64,000 bases of DNA from CAVXDP01 sp964562925 (GTDB lineage: Archaea > Thermoproteota > Bathyarchaeia > 40CM-2-53-6 > CAVXDP01): positions 1-64,000 of the forward strand of contig CAZLVF010000001.1 in NCBI GenBank assembly GCA_964562925.1, read 5' to 3'. A program made the position numbers and the translations under genes. Positions 23,964 to 33,001 of this stretch are shown here, piece by piece (position 1 is the first letter of the stretch; every line of letters starts with the position of its first letter). The notes under the pieces were generated by a model. It had not been told where the DNA came from, did no database searches, and saw only the letters and a program-made list of their open reading frames with translations.

Positions 23964-26875
23964 CGCTAGACTGGTCGAAGATGGAGGAGAGATGGCGGAA
24001 CGAATGGGAGAATCAACACGTCTACGAATCCAACCCGGACCCCTCGAAACCTAAGTTCTTCATAACGGTGGCCTATCCATACCCAAACTCTCCACAGCAT
24101 GTCGGCCATGGTAGAACATACACGCTCACAGATGTCCACGCTCGTTATAGAAGGATGCGAGGATACAACGTCCTCTTCCCGATGGCGTTCCACTATACCG
24201 GAACGCCTGTGCTCGCTATGTCGAAGAGGCTTACCGCTGGAGACGAGGAACTCCGAGAAACCTTTCTCAAGATACATGGCGTCCCAGAAGAGAGGCTGAA
24301 GGACTTCACAGACCCACTCAAGATCGCACAGTATTTTCACCAAGAGATCAAACAGGGAATGAAGGAGATCGGCTACTCGATAGATTGGCGTAGAGAGTTC
24401 ACGACGATAGATCCACAGTACAGCCGGTTCATCGAATGGCAGTTCAGTCGCCTGCGTGAGAAAGGCTTGATCACACGGGGAAGCCACCCAGTTGGTTGGT
24501 GTCCAAACTGTGAGAACCCGGTCGGCCAACATGACACTGTTGGAGACGTTGAACCAGAGATCGACGAATATGTACTCCTAAAGTTTGAGCTTGACGGATC
24601 CTTCATGCCTGCGGCAACGTTAAGACCGGAAACGGTTTTCGGAGTCACCAACATGTGGATCCGCCCCGACATCGAATACGTGAAGGCCGATGTCGACGGA
24701 GAGGAGTGGATTATAAGCAGAGAATCGGTCCGGAAACTTCTCTTCCAGAATCATAAGGTAATAATCAAAGGAAACGTGGCTGGGCACAGCCTTCTCGGGA
24801 AGATGATCAGGAATCCTATGACAGGCGATAAGCTCCCTATACTCCCCGCCGCGTTCGTCGACCCGAACAATGCAACCGGCGTCGTTATGTCTGTACCAGC
24901 ACACGCCCCTTACGATTACCAGGCGTTGGAGGATCTACGAAAGAACCCGAGAGAACTGGAGAAGTATGGCTTATCCTCCACCATACTCGATCAGGTCAAA
25001 CCGATCTCATTGATCAAGGTTGAAGGCTACTCTGAACTTCCAGCGTTTGACGCCATAAGGCGGTTTCATATAGAAAGCCAGGAAGACCCCTCTCTAGAAG
25101 ACGCGACCGGCGAGATATACGGAAAGGAATTTCATGCTGGAAAGATGAAAGCCAACACTGGGAAGTATACGGATCTTCCTGTCTCAGTTGCGAAATACCT
25201 CGTGAAACAGGATCTCCTCGAGGCAAAGAAAGCCGACATAATGTTTGAGATAATCAACAAACCGGTCCAATGCAGATGTGGCACTGAGTGTCTCGTGAAT
25301 ATGTTTGAGAATCAATGGTTCATAAATTACGGAGATAAAGACTGGAAAAGTCTTGCAGAGACATGTCTAGACCAGATGGATATACTCCCCGAAGAAATTC
25401 GACCGGAGTTCGAGTATACTATCGGATGGCTAAGGGCGAAGGCTTGTGCGCGAAAGTCAGGCTTAGGTACAAGACTTCCATGGGATAGAGAATGGATAAT
25501 CGAAAGCCTCTCGGACTCCGTTATCTACATGGCATATTATACTATAGCACACTATCTCACACAAAACCAAGTCGCCCCTGAGAAACTGACAGATCAGGTA
25601 TTCAACTACGTATTCCTCGGACAAGGCCGTCCAGAAGACCTGGCACCTCTAGGCCTTGGCGCGGATACTCTGAAACATATGCGTGAGGAGTTTGCCTACT
25701 TCTATCCACTCGATACCAGACAGTCAGGAAGAGATCTTGTTCCCAATCACCTAACCTTCTTCATTTTCAACCATGTAGCCCTATTCCCCGAGGAGTTATG
25801 GCCGAAACAGATCATCGTCAATGGCAGCGTCCTCATGGAAGGGAAGAAGATGTCAAAGTCCTTGGGGAACATACTCCCGCTCCGTGAAGCATTGAGATCA
25901 TTCGGAGCCGACCCCTTGAGGTTGGCGATCCTTGTAACCTCAGGCCTTCTCCAAGACGCTGACTTCAGCTTAGCTCTTGCAAAGACCCTCCGTGAGAGAC
26001 TTGAACGATTCTACGCATGGACCAAGGAAGTGGTGGAGGTGGAAAACAAGTTTGGCGTTGGAGAGCCTGGGATCGAGGAGAGATGGTTGATTAGTAGACT
26101 GATGAGGGCTATCGACTCAGCAACGACCGCCATGGAGAGGCTTAAGGTAAGGGAGGCCATTCAAGCGGTCCTATACTCTCTCGATCAAGACATTCAATGG
26201 TACGCGAGGAAGAAATCGAGTAGCTCGCGAGGTTTGAACAATAGAGCCTCAGCCAAGACGTTGAACGAAGTTCTCGAGGCAAGGGTCCGTTTGCTCGCAC
26301 CGTTCACACCGTACATCTGTGAAGAGATCTGGCATGAGATGGGAAACAATGGCCTGATAGCCAAGGCGTCATGGCCAACCTATGATGAGAGTAGAATCGA
26401 CGTCAAGGCAGAGGAGTCGATGGAAATGGTTAGAAACCTCCTCGAGGACACGTTAAGCATCATCAAAGCCACGAAGAGACAGCCTAAACATATCTTCTAT
26501 TATCCATGCAGCCCATGGAAATGGAAGATCTTCCTTCAGGTTTTGAAGAAAGCTGAGTCCGGACCCTTAGACGTTTCCGAGCTGATGAAAGAGTTCATGA
26601 CCGATGATTCTTTTAAGGAGGTTAGAAAGGAGCTGCCGAAAACCATCCAGAAGAACATTGAAGACGTCTCAAAGATGGCCCATCAAGTTCGACTAAGCAA
26701 GGCTGCAGCCGGGATTTTGGATGAGTACTCAATCCTACGAGATGCCCAAGAATTCTATGAAAGAGAGTTGAACGCCGAGGTGACCGTCTACAGAGAGGAA
26801 GCCAAGGAAAGAGTTGATCCAAAGGATAGGGCACGTCTAGCCCTTCCCTATCGCCCTGCCATATACATCGAATAG
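23960..26875 (+). CDS. leuS: Leucyl-tRNA synthetase (archaeal/eukaryotic type)
   Basis: This 971-aa class I synthetase has the HIGH-like motif in YPNSPQHVGHGRTYT (about residue 47), a CP1 editing domain (TLRPETVFGVTNMWI, AFVDPNNATGVVMSVPAHAPYD) and KMSKS at about 629 (MEGKKMSKSLGNILPL), followed by the anticodon-binding helical domain and the archaeal C-terminal extension. The start is TTG 23960 inside the AlaRS stop region. A tRNA-Arg gene follows about 70 bp downstream on the same strand. Confidence 0.95.
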   Translation: MTLDWSKMEERWRNEWENQHVYESNPDPSKPKFFITVAYPYPNSPQHVGHGRTYTLTDVHARYRRMRGYNVLFPMAFHYTGTPVLAMSKRLTAGDEELRETFLKIHGVPEERLKDFTDPLKIAQYFHQEIKQGMKEIGYSIDWRREFTTIDPQYSRFIEWQFSRLREKGLITRGSHPVGWCPNCENPVGQHDTVGDVEPEIDEYVLLKFELDGSFMPAATLRPETVFGVTNMWIRPDIEYVKADVDGEEWIISRESVRKLLFQNHKVIIKGNVAGHSLLGKMIRNPMTGDKLPILPAAFVDPNNATGVVMSVPAHAPYDYQALEDLRKNPRELEKYGLSSTILDQVKPISLIKVEGYSELPAFDAIRRFHIESQEDPSLEDATGEIYGKEFHAGKMKANTGKYTDLPVSVAKYLVKQDLLEAKKADIMFEIINKPVQCRCGTECLVNMFENQWFINYGDKDWKSLAETCLDQMDILPEEIRPEFEYTIGWLRAKACARKSGLGTRLPWDREWIIESLSDSVIYMAYYTIAHYLTQNQVAPEKLTDQVFNYVFLGQGRPEDLAPLGLGADTLKHMREEFAYFYPLDTRQSGRDLVPNHLTFFIFNHVALFPEELWPKQIIVNGSVLMEGKKMSKSLGNILPLREALRSFGADPLRLAILVTSGLLQDADFSLALAKTLRERLERFYAWTKEVVEVENKFGVGEPGIEERWLISRLMRAIDSATTAMERLKVREAIQAVLYSLDQDIQWYARKKSSSSRGLNNRASAKTLNEVLEARVRLLAPFTPYICEEIWHEMGNNGLIAKASWPTYDESRIDVKAEESMEMVRNLLEDTLSIIKATKRQPKHIFYYPCSPWKWKIFLQVLKKAESGPLDVSELMKEFMTDDSFKEVRKELPKTIQKNIEDVSKMAHQVRLSKAAAGILDEYSILRDAQEFYERELNAEVTVYREEAKERVDPKDRARLALPYRPAIYIE

Positions 26876-26944
26876 ACGTCTCCCCGATCTTTCCTAGATG
26901 CCACGGAAGGTTTAAGCCCTCCATAATCTTAACAGCTTTGATCG

Positions 26945-27038
26945 GGGCTCGTAGCTCAGCTTGGATAGAGCGCTGGCCCTCTATGCTTCTAGCGTGGAAA
27001 GCCGGAGGTCCGGGGTTCGAATCCCCGCGGGCCCGCCA
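26945..27038 (+). tRNA. tRNA-Arg(TCT) with canonical intron and C at position 33
   Basis: The acceptor stem pairs 26945-26951 with 27028-27034; the discriminator is G27035 and CCA is encoded at 27036-27038. The D stem is 26954-26957/26968-26971, the anticodon stem 26973-26977/27001-27005 and the T stem 27011-27015/27023-27027. A 16-nt intron (26984-26999) at 37/38 fits bulge-helix-bulge geometry: bulges 26982-26984 and 26998-27000, inner stem GCT/AGC, and a central helix 26978-26981/26994-26997 with one T-T mismatch. The mature loop would read C C T C T A A: anticodon TCT but C instead of the near-universal U33. Mature length is 75 nt plus CCA. Confidence 0.85.
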
Positions 27039-27738
27039 CAAAAATATCGTCGTCCTGCGGTCTACAGCATGTTCGGCCTTCGAGTCCGGCAGCCAGAGGC
27101 TATCAAATAGAATCTATAGGCGATAAGGAATTTCGTAATCACAAGAGCCGTATTTTGACACCGCGACAAAACTCAATTATTGGTTGCAGCTCAGTCATAC
27201 TTCGTTCTGCGCCTTCTAGGTTATGATACAAGGATGTACGATGGGTCATGGGAGGAGTGGGGCAATAGAGAGGACCTACCAACAGAATGAGTGAAGGCGT
27301 ATCGTTAGTCGACCTTAGAAACAGTTTCAGTGTTCCTTGACAGATTTTGTAACTCGTTTCAACTTGTAACTACAATACCCGTGATTGACTCCGGAACCCG
27401 GATGCACCTCAAAGCCCCTAGAGTTTCCTGATCGCCAACTCAGAATAGAATAACTTGCCGAAACACAAACGGGAGCCGAAACAAAGTCCCAGCACCTGCA
27501 ATACTAGTACTAGTTTTTCATGAATATCATTTCAGATTCAACCCAACTCTTCGCTCTTAAGAACGCAATCGCTTGATTCAGTTTCACGTGGAACCGTACA
27601 CGATTTCTACCTCCGCTATTTTTGCAAGTATTCAGATATTATCCTCTGACGAAGGAAGATAACCCTCAAAAATTCTAAGAAAAATTGAGAAGAAAAGCTT
27701 AAATTGATTAAATTTGCACTTAGAATCAGTGAAGCAGT
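27039..27738. other. Intergenic region, no supported gene
   Basis: Seven hundred bases with no convincing coding frame on either strand. The last 60 bp become AT-rich (an AAATTGATTAAATTT stretch near 27700) and probably hold the promoter of the AT-hook-like gene. I see no tRNA, repeat array or structured RNA signature here. Confidence 0.5.
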
Positions 27739-28008
27739 ATGCCAAGGAAAAAATCTTCCGGAATGATAGCGGACGTGCTGTCTTCTGCGGAACAGTTGAG
27801 GAATACCATAGCTTCTTTGCAGTCTGAAATTAGGGATAAAGCAAAGGATCTCGCTTTGGCAATAGTCAATCAGCCGGTTAAGAAACGAGGTCGCCCACCC
27901 AAAAAACCGGGAAGACCGAGAGGAAAACCAAGAGGTCGACCCAGAGGTAGACCGAAAGGTAGACCAAGAGGTCGACCAACGAAGGCGGAAATGCCATCTC
28001 AAGCATAG
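27739..28008 (+). CDS. AT-hook-like chromatin/DNA-binding protein
   Basis: The 89-residue protein has an N-terminal helical half (MIADVLSSAEQLRNTIASLQ, then DKAKDLALAIVNQ), possibly for oligomerisation. The C-terminal half is built of GRP-centred hooks: KKRGRPPKKPGRPRGKPRGR continues through further RGRP/KGRP units, at least six GRP or GRPx cores. AT-hooks insert GRP into the minor groove of AT-rich DNA. Multi-hook proteins are common in eukaryotes and rare in archaea. It is monocistronic, with its own AT-rich promoter and a T-tract terminator; an abundant nucleoid protein is a reasonable guess. Confidence 0.7.
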   Translation: MPRKKSSGMIADVLSSAEQLRNTIASLQSEIRDKAKDLALAIVNQPVKKRGRPPKKPGRPRGKPRGRPRGRPKGRPRGRPTKAEMPSQA

Positions 28009-28038
28009 TCTTGGGAAATTTTGACACCCATCTCCCCC

Positions 28039-28045
28039 TTTTTTT
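28039..28045 (+). terminator. T-tract after the AT-hook-like gene
   Basis: Seven consecutive T after a C-run, 30 bp past the stop codon, is a typical archaeal terminator. Confidence 0.5.
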
Positions 28046-28207
28046 GATTTCACTAACCCGATGCGACTGGAATTCTCCTGACATACGAATTACGGGTAGG
28101 TAACCATACTACGTTCTTTAGAGATGATCAAAAGTCAGTAAGACTCGGCAATCACGGCTACTCATGAACTCTAGCTTTCAAATAGAAAGTGTCATAAAGG
28201 CAACTTT

Positions 28208-29233
28208 CTATCTTTGGGCATCAAGTATCTTTCGGATCTTCCCTGCAATTATCTTGGCCTCGTCGTCGAGAGGGTCGAGCTCAATTTTTGAGGGTGAGTC
28301 AACGCCGACGCCCAATTCCGCGGCTCTAGATATCTGCTCTAGATCGAAGATACGATCCTTCATTACCTCTGGGGTGGAACCATAAGATCGCAATATCGCA
28401 ACTCCAACGGCGTCGATGGCGACTCTGTCCTTGCTGGCTAGAATGACGTTGGGCTTCACGAGCTCTCCACGTTCCGGTCCACCTCTCACAAAGGCTTCAG
28501 CCGCATCCATTATGACGAAATCGACGTTGTAGAACCTGTTGATCTCAGCTATCATAAGCCTCTGGAAAGGAGATGTATGGAGTTCAGCCATGTAGTCGTA
28601 CAGTCCGTTAGGGTCCCTTTTCGCAACAAGGCCGACCGAGTTCTTTAGGGACATAGTGATGTGCCCTCCAAATCTATGGGTCTTGAGACAGCATGTCTGA
28701 ACGACCTTGTCAGCTTGGTCAAAGATTCTCGCGATTTTGAAACCTTTAACCCAGTGCAACCCATCAGAGCCGACCTTTAACCAGTCTTCTGCGGTTAACT
28801 CGTCCAAGACGGTCACTTTGAAGCCAAGCTCTTCAGAGAGTTCGAAGACCCCTCTATTCTCCAGCACTCTACGGGTGTCTCCCATACCACTTCGTTCTCC
28901 CAAGGTAATCTCGGCCGCGTCAGCCGCCCTTAACCCATCAACGATGGCTCGAAGTGTTTCTATATGTGTTGAGGCTGGAAATGGGTCATCGCTATTATAG
29001 TTCGGCTTCAGAGCTACCGTTGCATCTTTGAAACTCGTGAGGTCGAACCTTTCAAGTAGTCTATTGATCCCTTCAATCCTGTTTGAAGCGCTAACTAAGA
29101 AAACCTTTGACGTTTCGTGAGCCTTCAAAGGCGGGATGCAACGTCTCATTCTATGAATAGCGTATCCTCCTAAAGTTACACCAACGGCGGCTACTAAACC
29201 TGTGGCTACGAACTTCCGGCGCGAGATTCTCAT
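28208..29233 (-). CDS. DUF362 protein with Tat signal
   Basis: From the ATG at 29233 the protein (about 341 aa) starts with a twin-arginine motif (SRRKFVATG) and hydrophobic stretch (LVAAVGVTLGGYAI), so it is probably exported folded and may stay anchored. The body matches DUF362 proteins: ATVALKPNYNSDDPFPASTH, GERSGMGDTRRVLENRG, CCLKTHRFGGHITMSLKNSVG and VIMDAAEAFVRGGPERG. The family is often annotated as iron-sulfur or cofactor-related but its reaction is unknown. No CxxCxxC cluster is seen here. A further ATG at 29248 precedes the chosen start. Confidence 0.8.
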   Translation of the reverse strand: MRISRRKFVATGLVAAVGVTLGGYAIHRMRRCIPPLKAHETSKVFLVSASNRIEGINRLLERFDLTSFKDATVALKPNYNSDDPFPASTHIETLRAIVDGLRAADAAEITLGERSGMGDTRRVLENRGVFELSEELGFKVTVLDELTAEDWLKVGSDGLHWVKGFKIARIFDQADKVVQTCCLKTHRFGGHITMSLKNSVGLVAKRDPNGLYDYMAELHTSPFQRLMIAEINRFYNVDFVIMDAAEAFVRGGPERGELVKPNVILASKDRVAIDAVGVAILRSYGSTPEVMKDRIFDLEQISRAAELGVGVDSPSKIELDPLDDEAKIIAGKIRKILDAQR

Positions 29234-29254
29234 GAAGATGGTGGACACCTTATT

Positions 29255-29698
29255 ATGAGAGAGCAGAGAAATACGCTGTGGTGTAGCTTGGAAAAAAGCG
29301 GCAAACCCTCCAGTAGATTTCTTAGAACACTATGGACTGTTGCGGGAACGCTATCATTGGTACTTGGAGTAATCGGAATATTCCTCCCTCTCTTGCCTTC
29401 TACCCCTTTCTTCCTACTTTCGGCCGCATGTTACTTTAAGGGTTCCAAGAGAATGCACGAATGGCTTCTAAGCAACAAATGGCTCGGGGATTATATTAAG
29501 AGTTACCGTGAAGGAAGAGGAGTCCCACTGAAAATAAAAGCTGCATCCGTCTCCGCTCTATGGATAACGATAGGTTACTCGGCCATTTATGTAGTCAATA
29601 ACCTCGTCGTCAGAGTCATTCTGGTTTTTATCGCAGTGGGAGTCACAACACATATTGTTCTGTTACCTAGGTTAAGAGAGGCAAAGGGAAATTCTTGA
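29255..29698 (+). CDS. DUF454 (YbaN-like) membrane protein
   Basis: The 147-aa protein has the DUF454 pattern: LGVIGIFLPLLPSTPFFLLSAACYFKGSKR followed, after a short loop, by WLLSNKWLGDYIKSYREGRGVPLKIK, then two further membrane segments (VSALWITIGYSAIYVV, VILVFIAVGVTTHIVLLP). Function is unknown. The gene is divergent from the DUF362 gene, 21 bp apart. Confidence 0.85.
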   Translation: MREQRNTLWCSLEKSGKPSSRFLRTLWTVAGTLSLVLGVIGIFLPLLPSTPFFLLSAACYFKGSKRMHEWLLSNKWLGDYIKSYREGRGVPLKIKAASVSALWITIGYSAIYVVNNLVVRVILVFIAVGVTTHIVLLPRLREAKGNS

Positions 29699-29838
29699 CA
29701 GACTACCCACACGTTATGTCAGCAGTTTATTCAAGTAACTTCTAGACTAACACCCTTCTGTTTCAAGCGTTCAGTCGAGTCCGGTTGTAAATGATAGTGT
29801 TGAAATAGCGCAATCAATCAAATTTCCGTTCGAGTGGA

Positions 29839-31563
29839 ATGGCAACAGACATTTCCTTCATGATAGGTGGAGAGGCGGGTCAAGGCCTTCAGTCGATAGG
29901 CTACATTCTCGCTAAGAGCCTTGCCAAAGGTGGCCTCTATGTTTTCGCAAATCAAGATAACGAGTCGAGAATTAGAGGGGGACATAACTTCTTTCAAGTA
30001 CGTGCTAGCGCTAAGGCTGTCCAAGCTGTTTCCGAGAGGCTTCACGTCATAATCGCCTTGGATGAGAGAACCATGACTGAACGTAGGCGGGACTTGGTTG
30101 AAGGTGGCGTAATCCTATTCGACGTTGACAAGATCGAAACAACGGAATCAACTGAGACTTTGCTGGGCGTCCCCTTTGAGAGGTTGGCGAAAGAAAAGAC
30201 GGGTAAGTTGATAATGGCTAACTCTGTAGCTGTAGGAGCAACACTTGGCCTGATAAAACATGATTTCAACATTTTGAAGACTGTTTTGAATGAAACTTTT
30301 CAGGCGAAGGGCGCGGAGGTTGCGGAGAAGAACATCCAAGCAGCACGGGCAGGATATGACTATATTGCTGACCGTTCAAGAATCAAATTCAGATACGCCG
30401 TTGAAACAACTGGTGAACCTACAGATCGAATACTAATCAGCGGAAATGAAGTCATAGCATCTAGCGCACTTGTCTCCGGTTGTAAGTTTATGTCAGGCTA
30501 CCCGATGAGTCCCTCGACTCCAATTCAACAATTCTTCGCTTCAAAGATGAGAGGCCACAATGTAGTTTTCGAGCAGGCTGAGGACGAGATCGCGGCTATC
30601 AACATGGCTTTGGGAGCCTCTTTCACAGGGGTTAGAGCGATGGTAGCAACCTCTGGCGGAGGCTTCTCACTCATGGTTGAAGGGCTCAGTCTTGCCGGTA
30701 TGACTGAAACGCCTGTAGTCATCATCATCTGTCAAAGGCCCGGACCTGCAACCGGTTTTCCAACCCGAACAGAACAAGCGGAGCTTGAGTTTGCGATTCA
30801 CGCAGGGCATGGAGAGTTTCCAAGGGTTGTCTTTGCGCCTGGAACTCCTGAACAAGCCTTCTACCTGACATCGAAAGCTTTCAACCTAGCAGAGAAGTAT
30901 CAGATTCCAGCGATCGTGTTATCCGACCAATACTTTTCAGACTCATACTTCACGACCGAAAGGTTCGACATATCTCTGATCGCAATAGAGAGAGGAGAAT
31001 TCTTCACGGAGTCTGATGCCAAGAAACTGGGCGAGTACAAGAGACACTTGATCACGGAATCAGGGATATCCCCGAGACTGTTGCCGGGCCAGAGTTGGGG
31101 ACTCTCCGTAACCGATAGTGACGAGCATACCGAGGATGGTCACATAACAGAGCTTGCCGAGGTAAGAACAAAGAATGTGAGGAAACGGTTGAAGAAGCTT
31201 GAATTAATCAGGCGGGAAATTGGACCGCCATACGTGTATGGTTCCGTAGACGCTGAAACCATCTTAATTGGTTGGGGATCTACCTACGGGCCGCTCAAGG
31301 AGGCAACCGATCTTCTGAATGGGCAGGGCTCAAGAGTGAAGATGCTTCATCTAAGCGAGATATGGCCTTTTCCCAGCGAAGTTCTTGCTGAAGAGTTGAA
31401 GAAAGTCAGATCCTTGGTATCGGTCGAAAGCAATTCCACTGGACAGATGGCCCATCTGATAAGAGCTGAAACTGGAATCGAAGTCGACTCAAAGGTCTTG
31501 AGATTTGATGGGAGACCTATCTCGCCAAGCTACATACTTAGAGAGTTTCAAACGATTGGGTGA
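29839..31563 (+). CDS. korA: 2-oxoacid:ferredoxin oxidoreductase, fused gamma-alpha subunit
   Basis: The 574-aa subunit fuses the gamma domain (GGEAGQGLQSIGYILAKSLA to about residue 190) to the alpha/pyrimidine-binding domain (GNEVIASSALVSGCKFMSGYPMSP onward, with VFEQAEDEIAAINMALGASF and the TSGGGFSLMVEGLSLAGMTE loop). With the beta subunit it decarboxylates 2-oxoacids such as 2-oxoglutarate or pyruvate to acyl-CoA, reducing ferredoxin. Two-subunit enzymes of this form occur in Sulfolobus and other TACK archaea. It overlaps the beta gene by 4 bp. Substrate is not determined. Confidence 0.9.
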   Translation: MATDISFMIGGEAGQGLQSIGYILAKSLAKGGLYVFANQDNESRIRGGHNFFQVRASAKAVQAVSERLHVIIALDERTMTERRRDLVEGGVILFDVDKIETTESTETLLGVPFERLAKEKTGKLIMANSVAVGATLGLIKHDFNILKTVLNETFQAKGAEVAEKNIQAARAGYDYIADRSRIKFRYAVETTGEPTDRILISGNEVIASSALVSGCKFMSGYPMSPSTPIQQFFASKMRGHNVVFEQAEDEIAAINMALGASFTGVRAMVATSGGGFSLMVEGLSLAGMTETPVVIIICQRPGPATGFPTRTEQAELEFAIHAGHGEFPRVVFAPGTPEQAFYLTSKAFNLAEKYQIPAIVLSDQYFSDSYFTTERFDISLIAIERGEFFTESDAKKLGEYKRHLITESGISPRLLPGQSWGLSVTDSDEHTEDGHITELAEVRTKNVRKRLKKLELIRREIGPPYVYGSVDAETILIGWGSTYGPLKEATDLLNGQGSRVKMLHLSEIWPFPSEVLAEELKKVRSLVSVESNSTGQMAHLIRAETGIEVDSKVLRFDGRPISPSYILREFQTIG

Positions 31564-32423
31564 GGCATGTGGTAACATTGAGGGATTATGAGGGCGGCGA
31601 AACCGCGTGGTGCCCCGGATGTGGGAACCTTCTCATCCTAACAGCGGTAAAGAAGGCGCTTGTGAAACTGGGCCTCGAACCGTACCAAGTGTTGATGGTT
31701 TCTGGAATAGGACAGGCGGCCAAGCTTCCACATTACATGAAATGTAACCTCTTCAACGGTCTACATGGCAGAACGCTGCCCGTTGCGACCGGGGCTAGGA
31801 TAACCAACCCGAAGTTAACAGTCATAGCGGTCGGAGGAGACGGAGATGGATACGGTGAAGGTGGAAATCACCTAATCCACGCCATCAGAAGAAACCTTGA
31901 CATCACATATCTTGTACACGACAACCAGGTCTACGGCCTCACTAAAGGACAGGCGTCTCCGACAAGCGAGGAGGGCTTCGTAACGAAGACTACCCCTGAG
32001 GGCGTGTTTGTAAGGCGACTGAACCCCATCGCCCTAGCGATATCTCTTGGGATTTCCTTCGTTGCGCGCGGCTACGCTGGCGATATAGAACATTTGGCAG
32101 ATATTATAGCGCAAGGGATAACAAACAGAGGCTTCAGCCTAATCGATATTCTCCAACCCTGCGTCACATTCAACCGTGTAAACACTTACCAGTGGTACCG
32201 AGGTAGAGTCTACAAGCTCGACAGTTCATACAACCCCAAAGATCCGATGGCAGCTTTCCAGAAATCCCTGGAGTGGGAAGACAGGATTCCTATAGGAGTG
32301 ATATACACCGAGGAAAGACCAACGTATGAAGATCATTACCCGAGAATTACTGAGACACCGCTTGTCGAGCAGCATCATGATATAAAGAGTTTTGAAGAAA
32401 TACTCGAGGAGTTCAAGGTATAA
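31560..32423 (+). CDS. korB: 2-oxoacid:ferredoxin oxidoreductase, beta subunit
   Basis: The 287-aa TPP-binding subunit has WCPGCGNLLILTAVKKAL (cluster Cys pair), VSGIGQAAKLPHYM, NGLHGRTLPVATG and the TPP/magnesium motif GGDGDGYGEGGNHLIHA, then VHDNQVYGLTKGQASPTSE. It lacks the eight-Cys ferredoxin domain, and no separate delta (ferredoxin) gene is nearby, as in Sulfolobus-type enzymes. Confidence 0.9.
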   Translation: MRHVVTLRDYEGGETAWCPGCGNLLILTAVKKALVKLGLEPYQVLMVSGIGQAAKLPHYMKCNLFNGLHGRTLPVATGARITNPKLTVIAVGGDGDGYGEGGNHLIHAIRRNLDITYLVHDNQVYGLTKGQASPTSEEGFVTKTTPEGVFVRRLNPIALAISLGISFVARGYAGDIEHLADIIAQGITNRGFSLIDILQPCVTFNRVNTYQWYRGRVYKLDSSYNPKDPMAAFQKSLEWEDRIPIGVIYTEERPTYEDHYPRITETPLVEQHHDIKSFEEILEEFKV

Positions 32424-32475
32424 ACAAGCATCGAATGAAAACTCAAATGATCATCTATCATGAGTTGACTATTCT

Positions 32476-32937
32476 ATGACTGAAGGCATAGAAAGTTACC
32501 TCAACGGAGCGGGTGTGGACTACAAGGCGCATACAGTTGAGGGCCCGACCGTTACGGCGCAAGATGCTGCAATTCAACTGCAGGTTCCTCTTCAGATGAT
32601 CATAAAGACTATCGTATTCACAGATGAAAAGAACTCTCCTGTTTTAGCTATTCTTACGGGAGATAGACGGGTCGATAGACGAAAACTCTCTGCTGTTTTG
32701 GGCGTGTCGAAAGTCAAGATCGCCAGTCCTGAGGCCACGAAGAACCTCACCGGTTTCGAAGTCGGCGTCATGCCTCCTGTCGGTCACAGAGACAGAATAA
32801 TGACTGTGATAGATCGAAACGTAATGAGTTTGCAAAAGGTCTACGGCGGAGATGGAATACCTAAGGTTTTGATCGAGATCGCCCCAGGTGACATAGCGAG
32901 ACTTTCAAATGCCAAGGTTGCCGACATCTCTGAGTGA
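32476..32937 (+). CDS. YbaK/EbsC-type aminoacyl-tRNA editing protein
   Basis: The 153-aa YbaK domain contains the conserved Lys of the active site in QLQVPLQMIIKTIVFTD, a second-strand segment VLAILTGDRRVDRRKL and the closing GVMPPVGHRD loop. Relatives hydrolyse Cys-tRNA-Pro or other mischarged tRNAs. It is monocistronic between the oxidoreductase and the trp operon terminus. Specificity is unknown. Confidence 0.85.
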   Translation: MTEGIESYLNGAGVDYKAHTVEGPTVTAQDAAIQLQVPLQMIIKTIVFTDEKNSPVLAILTGDRRVDRRKLSAVLGVSKVKIASPEATKNLTGFEVGVMPPVGHRDRIMTVIDRNVMSLQKVYGGDGIPKVLIEIAPGDIARLSNAKVADISE

Positions 32938-33001
32938 TTGTTCTTAGACGGATATTCTCGTCGTAACTGATCGAAGTACGCCATAATCAGGCTCTACTGG
33001 A

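Noticed and set aside
27880..27990. Tandem-repeat-like DNA that might look like a CRISPR or satellite
   Set aside because: It is coding sequence for GRP hooks; units are about 12 bp, irregular and without spacers. No CRISPR array was found anywhere in the window.
32476..32937. YbaK-like gene as part of the trp operon
   Set aside because: It is on the opposite strand and convergent with trpA; no functional link is visible.
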